Assembly: GCA_046294625.1 (NCBI GenBank)
Contig: JBKBKN010000006.1
Span: forward strand, 1-64,000
From: JBKBKN01 sp046294625
GTDB lineage: Bacteria; Bacteroidota; Bacteroidia; M30B66
Reading direction: 5' to 3'
Length of the DNA: 64,000 bases
Shown here in pieces: positions 9,643 to 17,227 of the stretch. The notes beneath the pieces were generated by a model, which was not told the origin of the DNA, did no database searches, and saw only the letters and a program-made list of their open reading frames with translations. The translations under genes were made by a program, and so were the position numbers. Every line of letters begins with the position of its first letter. The stretch's first letter is position 1.

Positions 9643-11910
9643 TTAGTTTTTTTGTTGTGCATCTACTACTGCCATCGTGACCATATTCACTATCTCACGC
9701 ACAGAGCTACCCAACTGGAGAATATGCACCGGTTTTTTCAAGCCTAGTATTACCGGACCAAGCGCTTCCGCATTGCCAAGTTCCTGCATGAGCTTGTAGG
9801 CGATATTTCCAGACTCTAGATTGGGGAATATCAATGTGTTGACATTCTTGCCAACGAGCGTGGAGAATGGAAACTGCTCAGAAAGCATCTCATTGTTTAA
9901 GGCAAAATTAGCTTGCAATTCACCGTCAATAATAATATCGGGACGCTTTTCATGAACCATTCTCACTGCTTCACGCACTTTGATAGTTTCCGGATTTTCG
10001 GAAGAGCCAAAGTTGGAGTAAGAGAGCATAGCCACTCGAGGCACAATGTTAAAGTTCTTTACAGCATCGGCGGTGAGTATGGCTATTTCTGCGAGTTCTT
10101 CTGCATTAGGGTTGATGTTAATGGTGGTGTCGGCAAAAAAATAAGGACCGTTTTTGGTCACAATCACATACATACCTACTACTTTATTTACACCATCTTG
10201 TTTCCCGATGATTTGGAGAGCGGGTCTAACCGTGTCCGGATATTTTCGAGTCAATCCTGACAACAGTGCATCTGCATAACCGCAGCGTACGAGCATGGTG
10301 CCAAAATGATTGCGCTCACGCATAATTTGTTTAGCTTCATAATAGGTAAAGCCTCTTCGTTTTCTCAAGTCAAAGAAAATGTCTGCAAATTGATTTCTAC
10401 GTTCTTCCTCTTTTTCACTCCGTGGGTCAATGATTTCGAGCTGGTCGATGTTAATTTGATATTCACTGGCAATTTTTTCGATTTTCTCTCTGATACCAAG
10501 CAGGATTGGAATGGCAATGCCATCGTTGTAAACGATTTGCGCAGCTTTGAGAATTTTGTGGTTATCAGCTTCTGCAAATACAACTTTCTTAGGTGCTGTT
10601 TTCGCCTTGTTTACCAGAACATTAATTAAGGAATTATCACGACCCATGCGCACAATGAGTTCATTTTCATAGGCCTGCCAGTCCGAAATCACCTTGCGTG
10701 CTACTCCCGATTGCATAGCTGCTTTAGCTACGGCAGGAGCCACCACGGTAATCAGTCTCGGGTCGAGCGGCTTGGGGATGATGTACTCTTTTCCGAAGGT
10801 GAGATGGGGCTGATTATAAGCCATATTTACAATTTCAGGCACGGGTTCCTTTGCTAAACCTGCAATGGCATAAACAGCGGCCAGCTTCATTTCTTCATTG
10901 ATGCAGGTGGCCATCACATCCAGTGCGCCTCTGAAGATAAAAGGGAAGCCCAATACATTATTTACTTGATTGGGATAGTCGGATCGACCAGTCGCCATGA
11001 TAATATCTCCACGTGCACTTACCGCTTCGGGATAACTGATTTCAGGATCGGGATTAGCTAAAGCAAATACAATGGGATTGCGTGCCATGCTTTGTATCAT
11101 CTCTTTGCTGACAATATTTCCTTTGGAAAGGCCTACAAAAACATCGGCACCTTTCATAGCATCTTCAAGTTTGGATATGGAGATGTCGCGTGCAAAGAAT
11201 TTTTTTTGCTCATCCAAATCTGTTCTGGTTGTGTTAATTACGCCTGTGCTGTCGCACATAATTAAACGGTCAGGGTTTACGCCAAGTGCCAAATAGAGTT
11301 TTGCACAAGATATGGCAGAAGCCCCAGCTCCATTGAAAACAACATTGATTTCGTTGATTTTTTTTCCTGCCAGTTCCAGTGCATTCAGCAAAGCACTTCC
11401 TGTGATGATGGCCGTGCCATGCTGATCGTCGTGCATGATCGGAATGCGCAATTGCTCCTTAAGCTGCTTTTCAATCTCAAAACATTCAGGAGCTTTGATA
11501 TCTTCAAGATTGATTCCCCCAAATGTGGGAGAAATCGCTTTCACAGTTTGAACAAAAGTGGCTACATCAGATGCATCAATTTCGATGTCGAACACATCAA
11601 TATCTGCAAATATTTTGAACAATACTCCTTTACCTTCCATTACGGGCTTAGATGCTTCAGGGCCAATATTTCCTAAACCAAGCACTGCAGTTCCATTAGA
11701 AATTACTGCCACCAAGTTGCCTTTGGCGGTGTATTTATACACATCTTCCGGATTGTTGCTGATTTCCATACAAGGCTCTGCCACTCCGGGCGAGTATGCG
11801 AGCGAAAGATCGGTTTGTGAAGCGGTTGGTTTGGTTGGTATTACTTCAATTTTTCCTGGTTTGCCCTTGCTATGATAGTCAAGTGCCTGTATTTTCTTGA
11901 ATTCCTTCAT
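9643..11910 (-). CDS. maeB: NADP-dependent malic enzyme, MaeB type with phosphotransacetylase-like tail
   Basis: A 755-residue two-domain protein. Residues about 1-390 are the malic-enzyme part, with SLAYSPGVAEP near the N-terminus, the GTAVLGLGNIGP motif, MHDDQHGTA, and a nucleotide-binding VVFNGAGASAISCAKL. Residues about 425-755 resemble phosphate acetyl/butyryltransferase (KKVVFAEADNHKILKAA; GPVILGLKKPVHILQLGSS) and in MaeB proteins play a regulatory rather than catalytic role. The enzyme decarboxylates malate to pyruvate, usually making NADPH. Full length matches the family. It is the first gene of the maeB-ruvA-sprA group, with a promoter 77-110 nt upstream. Confidence 0.95.
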   Translation of the reverse strand: MKEFKKIQALDYHSKGKPGKIEVIPTKPTASQTDLSLAYSPGVAEPCMEISNNPEDVYKYTAKGNLVAVISNGTAVLGLGNIGPEASKPVMEGKGVLFKIFADIDVFDIEIDASDVATFVQTVKAISPTFGGINLEDIKAPECFEIEKQLKEQLRIPIMHDDQHGTAIITGSALLNALELAGKKINEINVVFNGAGASAISCAKLYLALGVNPDRLIMCDSTGVINTTRTDLDEQKKFFARDISISKLEDAMKGADVFVGLSKGNIVSKEMIQSMARNPIVFALANPDPEISYPEAVSARGDIIMATGRSDYPNQVNNVLGFPFIFRGALDVMATCINEEMKLAAVYAIAGLAKEPVPEIVNMAYNQPHLTFGKEYIIPKPLDPRLITVVAPAVAKAAMQSGVARKVISDWQAYENELIVRMGRDNSLINVLVNKAKTAPKKVVFAEADNHKILKAAQIVYNDGIAIPILLGIREKIEKIASEYQINIDQLEIIDPRSEKEEERRNQFADIFFDLRKRRGFTYYEAKQIMRERNHFGTMLVRCGYADALLSGLTRKYPDTVRPALQIIGKQDGVNKVVGMYVIVTKNGPYFFADTTININPNAEELAEIAILTADAVKNFNIVPRVAMLSYSNFGSSENPETIKVREAVRMVHEKRPDIIIDGELQANFALNNEMLSEQFPFSTLVGKNVNTLIFPNLESGNIAYKLMQELGNAEALGPVILGLKKPVHILQLGSSVREIVNMVTMAVVDAQQKN

Positions 11911-11993
11911 GAATTGTATTTAATTTTTTGACATATTCAAAGACGCTTTCTGTGTGGACAGATTTTAGTCTTGATATGGATTGTAAAATCAGG

Positions 11994-12023
11994 CAAAAGT
12001 ATATCAAAACTACTGGTTTCAAA
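11994..12023 (-). promoter_or_regulatory. Promoter of the maeB-ruvA-sprA operon
   Basis: On the minus strand a TTTG (12023-12020) is followed after 18 nt by TACTTTTG (12001-11994). This fits the Bacteroidota housekeeping consensus TTTG-N17-23-TAnnTTTG. Transcription would begin near 11987, giving a leader of roughly 75 nt before the maeB ATG. A second TAnnTTTG match (TAGTTTTG) overlaps the spacer. Confidence 0.65.
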
Positions 12024-12160
12024 ATTTAATTAAATGTGTTTTAAAAAATCATTCAGAAGCCTTGCTGCAGCTTGATTTAAAACCGAGTGGCTTAAATTAT
12101 TTTTTCGTATTGTCTGACCATAATTAAATGTATCAATTTCAATCCCTTTTTTAATGCGTT

Positions 12161-12194
12161 AAAAGCAGAAAAGCCGGCTTAAGCCGGCTTTCTG
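12161..12194 (-). terminator. Intrinsic terminator of the GAPDH gene
   Basis: A long inverted repeat (12166-12194) has arms AAGCCGGCTT (12171-12180) and AAGCCGGCTT (12181-12190), extended by CAGAA on one side and TTCTG on the other with one bulged base. Read on the minus strand it follows the GAPDH stop by 16 nt and ends in a short U-run (AAAA at 12161-12164). The rest of the 11911-12210 gap holds the maeB promoter and nothing else I recognise. Confidence 0.8.
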
Positions 12195-12210
12195 TCATTA
12201 CAAATATTGA

Positions 12211-13683
12211 TTAATAATAAGTCAAGCGGATTACATTGGCAAGATATTTCGAAAAACGAATTACCTGTCGGGTATATCCATATTCATTGTCATACCATAC
12301 ATACACCACTACATTTCTTTTATCATCCGCCACAAGCGTTGCCGGGCTGTCAATAATCGATGCACAAGGATTACCCACCAGATCGCTAGACACCAATTCA
12401 TTTGAAAAAGAATATTGAATTTGTTCTACCAGCTCGCCATGCAATGCAGCATGTCGAAGCAAGTTATTCAAATTATCTTTAGATGTATCGCGGTCAACTT
12501 TGAGTTTTAAAATAGCCAAGGAAACATTAGGAACTGGCACGCGAACTGCATTAGATGTGAGTTTACCAGCTAGTTCAGGCAGAACTTTTGCTACGGCACT
12601 TCCTGCGCCTGTTTCGGTGATCACCATGTTCAATGGAGCAGAACGACCACGACGATATTTTTTGTGATAGTTATCAAGCAAATTTTGATCATTGGTGTAG
12701 GCATGTATGGTTTCGATGTGTCCCGACTCAATACCTAAATTATGTTGAATCACTTTAAGCACAGGTACTATGGCATTGGTAGTGCACGATGCTGCTGAAA
12801 AAACAGTTTCATCATCTCTGTTAGCCATGTTTTGATTTACCCCATAAACCACATTCGGAATATTACCTTTGCCTGGTGCAGTCAGCAATACTTTTGCAAT
12901 TCCCTTTGCTTTAAGATGTTTTGAAAGTCCGTCTCTATCGCGAGAAGCACCAGTGTTATCAATTAACAGCGCATTGCTGATACCATAAGCAGTATAGTCA
13001 ATTTCTTCAGGATTGTTGGCTGCAATCATGGCAACTTTATGCCCGTTGATGATGAGTGATTTGTTTTCAAGATCTTCAATAATGGTTCCCGGAAAAGGCC
13101 CATGTACTGAATCCGTTCTAAGCAAGGCTGCTCTTTTGGTGATTTCTTCATCAGAATTGCCACGGGTTACGATTGCTCTCAATCTGAGTTGTTGACCCTT
13201 ACCTGCCTGACTAATCAATTCTCTGGCGGCAATTCTACCAATTCTTCCAAATCCATATAAAACAACATCTTTGGGCTCAAGTACGCGCTTATCCTGTCCG
13301 ATAAATGCCTTTAGTTTATCTCCGATAAATGCCTGTGGACTATCGTAAAGTGCTTTTTCATTGAGCCACTCGGTAGCGAGTCTTCCAAGATCAATTCTGG
13401 AAGGTGCCAATTCAAATGTGTAAATCGCTTCAGCAAGTCTAACTGAGTCATAAATCGAAATTGGCTTTTTGATAATTTTTTCAGCATAGTTGTGCAAATA
13501 CATGATTTCACTTGCACTTCGGTCAAATAACTGATTTCGGAAAATAACCAGTTCAACCGATTTGTCGAACCAAAGTTTGCCAACCAAATGTATAAGCTCG
13601 ATGGCAGCTTTCTCTTTGTTGTTCCATTCGTTGAGTTCTGATTCAAATTTTTTTGCTTCTTCAGCAGCGGGTGATGATATCAT
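12211..13683 (-). CDS. gap: Glyceraldehyde-3-phosphate dehydrogenase, long form
   Basis: A 490-residue GAPDH. The Rossmann motif YGFGRIGRIAAREL is at about 143-156. The catalytic cysteine is C300 in FSAASCTTNAIVPVL, with the partner histidine H327 in IETIHAYTNDQNLLD. The C-terminal signature VWYDNEYGYTRQVIRF is near 462-477. It interconverts glyceraldehyde-3-phosphate and 1,3-bisphosphoglycerate in glycolysis or gluconeogenesis. The first roughly 135 residues are a helical extension absent from the usual 335-residue enzyme; long GAPDH forms of this type are known in Bacteroidota and some other bacteria. It sits alone between a strong terminator and a divergent regulator gene. Confidence 0.95.
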   Translation of the reverse strand: MISSPAAEEAKKFESELNEWNNKEKAAIELIHLVGKLWFDKSVELVIFRNQLFDRSASEIMYLHNYAEKIIKKPISIYDSVRLAEAIYTFELAPSRIDLGRLATEWLNEKALYDSPQAFIGDKLKAFIGQDKRVLEPKDVVLYGFGRIGRIAARELISQAGKGQQLRLRAIVTRGNSDEEITKRAALLRTDSVHGPFPGTIIEDLENKSLIINGHKVAMIAANNPEEIDYTAYGISNALLIDNTGASRDRDGLSKHLKAKGIAKVLLTAPGKGNIPNVVYGVNQNMANRDDETVFSAASCTTNAIVPVLKVIQHNLGIESGHIETIHAYTNDQNLLDNYHKKYRRGRSAPLNMVITETGAGSAVAKVLPELAGKLTSNAVRVPVPNVSLAILKLKVDRDTSKDNLNNLLRHAALHGELVEQIQYSFSNELVSSDLVGNPCASIIDSPATLVADDKRNVVVYVWYDNEYGYTRQVIRFSKYLANVIRLTYY

Positions 13684-13709
13684 GGCAAATGTGATTTTTT
13701 AAGGTGTCG

Positions 13710-13717
13710 CGAAATTA
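13710..13717 (-). promoter_or_regulatory. Possible -7 box of the GAPDH gene
   Basis: TAATTTCG on the minus strand, one base off TAnnTTTG, about 27 nt before the start codon. No convincing upstream TTTG was seen at the right distance. The remainder of the divergent gap up to 13896 should also hold the Lrp-family gene promoter; TATAATTG just before 13897 is a one-mismatch candidate. Confidence 0.35.
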
Positions 13718-13896
13718 GTCATTAAACTCTTAACATTGACCTTTAGATTATGAATAAACGAAATCCTTTCTAATAAGGTGTTAAAATAAATTTTTGCAGA
13801 AAAAATCAACGGCAGCAGCACGACTTTTAAGCATGATCAAGCACAAGAACACAAGTAGCTCATCAGAGTGTGTACCAAAATAAGTATAATTGCACT

Positions 13897-14385
13897 ATGG
13901 CATTTCCAACATATAAATTTGATGAGATAGACTTGAAAATCATCAAAATGCTGCAAGAAGACGGACGCATGACCAATCTTGAACTATCAGGAAAAATAGG
14001 TCTTTCGCCAGGTCCGACCTTAGAGCGAGTGAAGAAGTTAGAAAAGGCTAAGGTGATTACCGGCTATCACGCGATGGTTAACAAAAAGAAAGCAGGGTTA
14101 GGCGTTAGCGTAATGATTCAAGTAAGCTTATCGCGACAGATTGACAATGTGATTAGTCGATTTAAGCAAAAAGTACTTTCTATTCGAGAAATCACAGAAT
14201 GTTATCAAATTACAGGCAATGCAGATTATCTTTTAAAAGTGGTTGTTGAAGACATCACGGCATTCGAAAAACTGATTGCCGATAAGTTCAGCAAATTTGA
14301 TGAAATCGGGCAAATGCACACGATGCTGATTATCTCAGAATTGAAGAACGAACCGGTTGTTCCATTGCAATACCCTGAAGATTAA
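13897..14385 (+). CDS. Lrp/AsnC-family transcriptional regulator
   Basis: A 162-residue protein. The N-terminal winged HTH (about 5-60) has FDEIDLKIIKMLQEDGRM and LSGKIGLSPGPTLERVKKLE. The C-terminal RAM/AsnC ligand-binding domain (about 70-150) contains ITECYQITGNADYLLKVVV, the usual G-x-x-D-Y effector-site pattern. Such proteins sense amino acids and form octamers on DNA. I chose the ATG at 13897. A GTG at 13870 is also in frame but adds nine residues before the normal family start. It overlaps nothing and is followed after 8 nt by the YjbR gene. The regulated genes cannot be told from this sequence; the divergent GAPDH gene is one option. Confidence 0.93.
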   Translation: MAFPTYKFDEIDLKIIKMLQEDGRMTNLELSGKIGLSPGPTLERVKKLEKAKVITGYHAMVNKKKAGLGVSVMIQVSLSRQIDNVISRFKQKVLSIREITECYQITGNADYLLKVVVEDITAFEKLIADKFSKFDEIGQMHTMLIISELKNEPVVPLQYPED

Positions 14386-14393
14386 CTTATCTC

Positions 14394-14756
14394 ATGGATT
14401 TGAATATTGAATCGCTCAGAGAATATTGCCTTTTTAAAAAAGGGGTAGAAGAAACATTGCCTTTCGATGATGACACACTTGTTTATAAAGTGATGGGTAA
14501 AGGTTTTGCTTACATGTCCATTACGGACAACGACCGAATCACGCTGAAATGCGATCCTGAGCGCTCGCAGCAACTAAGAGCGGAACATGCCGCAATTAAA
14601 CCCGGTTATCACATGAATAAGCAACACTGGAATACGGTATATTACAACGAAATACCATACACCTTATGTCTGCAATTGATTGATCACAGTTATGATTTAG
14701 TGGTTTCGGGACTCACACGGAAACTGCGATTAGAGCTTGAAAATTTGCCGAAATAA
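14394..14756 (+). CDS. MmcQ/YjbR family protein
   Basis: A 120-residue protein of the MmcQ/YjbR family (CyaY-like fold). It shows the standard N-terminus NIESLREYCLFKKGVEE followed by TLPFDDDTLVYKVMGKGFAY, then a middle segment ITLKCDPERSQQLRAEH, and the signature PGYHMNKQHWNTV before a C-terminal helix. Members are described as small DNA-binding proteins, but a physiological role is not well established. The gene starts 8 nt after the Lrp-family gene and is probably co-transcribed. Its stop codon is one base from the 3' end of the convergent fabD. Confidence 0.92.
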   Translation: MDLNIESLREYCLFKKGVEETLPFDDDTLVYKVMGKGFAYMSITDNDRITLKCDPERSQQLRAEHAAIKPGYHMNKQHWNTVYYNEIPYTLCLQLIDHSYDLVVSGLTRKLRLELENLPK

Positions 14757-14757
14757 A

Positions 14758-15636
14758 TCAAGCACTTTTTACTTCCGCATCAGGAGCTATCTTTTTAATC
14801 AAACCCTGAAGAACCTTACCGGGACCGGCTTCAACAAACAAGATTGCTCCATCGGCAGTCATTTGTTGTACCGATTGCGTCCAACGCACAGGTGCGCTAA
14901 GCTGATCAATCAGGTTGTTTTTAATCACATCCGGATTAACGGATGGCTGTGCATTCACATTTTGATAGACCGGACAAATGGGCTCATTGAACGTGGTTTG
15001 CGCAATGGCTGATTTTAATTTTTCTTTAGCAGGAGCCATTAACGGCGAATGAAATGCACCGCCCACCGGCAGCGGTAATGCACGTTTTGCTCCGGCTGCT
15101 TTCATCAGATCGCAAGCAAATTCTATCCCTTTTACCGAACCTGAAATGACCAATTGTCCGGGACAATTATAATTGGCAGCAACCACTATTTCGTCAGAAA
15201 TGCCATTACAAATTTTCTCTACTGTGGTATCATCAAGACCCAATACCGCAGCCATCGATCCCGGATTCACTTCGCAGGCATGTTGCATAGCAAGCGCTCG
15301 CTGATATACTAGTTTCAATCCATCTGCAAATGATAGACATCCATTGGCAACCAAGGCTGAAAATTCGCCAAGGGAATGTCCGGCAACCATATCCGGTTTA
15401 AAATTTTCTATCGTAGCAACCACCGCGATAGAATGAATAAAAATAGCGGGCTGTGTAACCTTGGTTTGTCTTAAATCTTCATCGCTTCCGGAAAACATGA
15501 TATCTGTGATGCGAAATCCTAAAACATCGTTGGCTTTCTCAAAAATGGCTTTTGCTGCCTGATTGTTCTCGTAAAGATCTTTACCCATTCCAGAAAATTG
15601 TGCGCCTTGTCCGGGAAAAACGTATGCTTGTTTCAT
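14758..15636 (-). CDS. fabD: Malonyl-CoA:ACP transacylase FabD
   Basis: A 292-residue enzyme of standard FabD length. It begins YVFPGQGAQFSGMGKDLY. The nucleophile is S88 in GHSLGEFSAL, the malonate-binding arginine is R113 in YQRALAMQ, and the catalytic histidine is H196 in GGAFHSPLM. It moves malonyl groups from CoA to acyl carrier protein, supplying fatty-acid elongation in the cytoplasm. It is convergent with the YjbR gene with a single base between stops. It is transcribed away from the udk gene, across a 241-nt gap that holds the udk -7 box and a weak inverted repeat (AATGTCCA near 15670 and TGGACATT near 15714) of unclear meaning. Confidence 0.96.
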   Translation of the reverse strand: MKQAYVFPGQGAQFSGMGKDLYENNQAAKAIFEKANDVLGFRITDIMFSGSDEDLRQTKVTQPAIFIHSIAVVATIENFKPDMVAGHSLGEFSALVANGCLSFADGLKLVYQRALAMQHACEVNPGSMAAVLGLDDTTVEKICNGISDEIVVAANYNCPGQLVISGSVKGIEFACDLMKAAGAKRALPLPVGGAFHSPLMAPAKEKLKSAIAQTTFNEPICPVYQNVNAQPSVNPDVIKNNLIDQLSAPVRWTQSVQQMTADGAILFVEAGPGKVLQGLIKKIAPDAEVKSA

Positions 15637-15862
15637 CTGTATATAATTTTAATTTTAAGCTCTCAGATGGAATGTCCAAATATTCATTTTCGGTTGGTTT
15701 GAGCTTGCTCTTATGGACATTTCATAGTATTGTAAATATCAGATTGTGTTTAATTTCTGTAATTGTCATTTTATCAGCGGCCAAATTTAGAAAATATTGA
15801 TTGCGGACTGATAAATTTAAAATAGCCATTAATAAACTAAGCGCAATCAGTGCAAATGCCAT

Positions 15863-15870
15863 TATATTTG
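15863..15870 (+). promoter_or_regulatory. -7 box of udk, unusually close to the start codon
   Basis: TATATTTG exactly matches TAnnTTTG. Only 7 nt separate it from the udk ATG, so the transcript would start at or almost at the start codon. No clear -33 TTTG was found. Confidence 0.5.
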
Positions 15871-15877
15871 CCCACAC

Positions 15878-16498
15878 ATGAGTTACAGGCCATACATTGT
15901 TGGAATATCAGGAGGAAGTGCATCGGGTAAATCTTCATTTCTTGCAGAACTTTTTCAGCGAATGCCCAAACATGCTGTTTGCATCGTTTCTCAGGATAAT
16001 TACTACGTACCAAAGGAATTTCAGCATGTTGACGATAATGGTAAAATCAATTTTGATTTGCCCACCTCTATCAATCGAAAGGCTTTCTATGAAGACATGC
16101 TTAAGCTGATAAAAAACGAAGAAGTCACCGTGCAGGAATATACATTCAATAATGATGAGAAAACGTCACAGACCATTGTCATGAAACCGGCGCCTATTAT
16201 TATATTGGAGGGGCTTTTTATTTTTCATTATGAAGAAATTCGCCAAGTACTCGATTTGAGCATTTATATTGATGCAAAGGACGAAGTGAAGCTTCAACGC
16301 AGGCTCAAACGCGATGCCGAAGAACGCGGCTATCCGGAGAGTGAAGTGCTTTATCAATGGCATAACCACGTGCTACCTTCCTACTACAAATATTTAAGAC
16401 CCTATCGCGACGATGCTGACCTGATTGTGACCAACAACAAAAGTTTAGAAAAAGGACTTCGCGTGGTTATAGATCATCTTCATGCCCGATTGTCATGA
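15878..16498 (+). CDS. udk: Uridine kinase
   Basis: A 206-residue P-loop kinase. The Walker A motif is IVGISGGSASGKSSF at about 8-22. It is followed by VSQDNYYVPKE, the NFDLPTSINRKAF substrate region, and PIIILEGLFIFHYEEI with the Walker B-like strand. A lid region RRLKRDAEERGYPE follows. This is the uridine/cytidine kinase pattern, phosphorylating uridine to UMP in pyrimidine salvage. The length agrees with bacterial Udk. The ATG at 15878 directly precedes the conserved N-terminus and is the only reasonable start. It is followed 67 nt later by an exported cyclophilin with its own -7 box. Confidence 0.93.
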   Translation: MSYRPYIVGISGGSASGKSSFLAELFQRMPKHAVCIVSQDNYYVPKEFQHVDDNGKINFDLPTSINRKAFYEDMLKLIKNEEVTVQEYTFNNDEKTSQTIVMKPAPIIILEGLFIFHYEEIRQVLDLSIYIDAKDEVKLQRRLKRDAEERGYPESEVLYQWHNHVLPSYYKYLRPYRDDADLIVTNNKSLEKGLRVVIDHLHARLS

Positions 16499-16537
16499 TA
16501 GGCAGATTGGCTAAAGATGCTAATTTCAATTTATTGT

Positions 16538-16545
16538 TACTTTTG
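16538..16545 (+). promoter_or_regulatory. -7 box upstream of the cyclophilin gene
   Basis: TACTTTTG matches TAnnTTTG and lies 20 nt before the ATG at 16566. No upstream TTTG at the usual spacing was recognised. Confidence 0.5.
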
Positions 16546-16565
16546 CTAAAAATCAATTTAAAACC

Positions 16566-17186
16566 ATGTATAAAAGTTTCGTTTATTTATTTGCACTGTT
16601 AATGTTAACGCCGGGTTTTGCTCAGGCGCAAAAAAAGAAGAAAAATGAAAAGTTAAAACTCGAAGACGGACTCTATGCACGCATCAATACGAGTAAAGGA
16701 GAAATTCTGCTTCGACTCGAGCATGAAAAAACGCCACTCACAGTAGCCAATTTTGCCGGTTTGGCAGAAGGAAAAATTCAAAACACAGCTAAACCTTTAG
16801 GTGTTCCTTATTACGATAGTTTGAAATTTCACCGTGTGATACAAAACTTTATGATTCAGGGCGGAGACCCACAAGGTAATGGCACAGGTGGTCCGGGATA
16901 TAAGTTTAAAGATGAAATTGTGCCTGAGCTTAAGCACGACCGTCCGGGCATTTTGTCGATGGCCAATGCAGGACCCGGGACCAATGGAAGTCAGTTTTTT
17001 ATCACACATAAAGACACACCTTGGCTGGATGGGAAACACACCGTTTTTGGCCATGTGATTCAAGGACAGGAAGTGGTTAATGCAATCGCTCAAAACGACC
17101 ACATTATCTCTATACGCATTATCAGACAAGGCAAAGCGCTTAAGAAATACGATCCCGCAGCTATTTTTTCGGAATTGAAAAAATAG
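16566..17186 (+). CDS. Exported cyclophilin-type peptidyl-prolyl isomerase
   Basis: A 206-residue protein with a signal peptide (MYKSFVYLFALLMLTPGFAQA) followed by a basic stretch. The cyclophilin domain spans about 38-195. It has the diagnostic FHRVIQNFMIQGGDPQGNGT and ILSMANAGPGTNGSQFFIT motifs, and WLDGKHTVFGHVIQG. The catalytic arginine is in FHRVI. It catalyses cis-trans isomerisation at proline bonds, here in the periplasm, assisting folding of exported proteins. There is no lipobox. The next three genes all encode exported proteins on the same strand with short gaps (42, 20 and 14 nt), so co-transcription is plausible. Confidence 0.93.
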   Translation: MYKSFVYLFALLMLTPGFAQAQKKKKNEKLKLEDGLYARINTSKGEILLRLEHEKTPLTVANFAGLAEGKIQNTAKPLGVPYYDSLKFHRVIQNFMIQGGDPQGNGTGGPGYKFKDEIVPELKHDRPGILSMANAGPGTNGSQFFITHKDTPWLDGKHTVFGHVIQGQEVVNAIAQNDHIISIRIIRQGKALKKYDPAAIFSELKK

Positions 17187-17227
17187 AGTGAACACTTGCG
17201 GCTAGTTAAACCTTTCATTCAAAGCTT

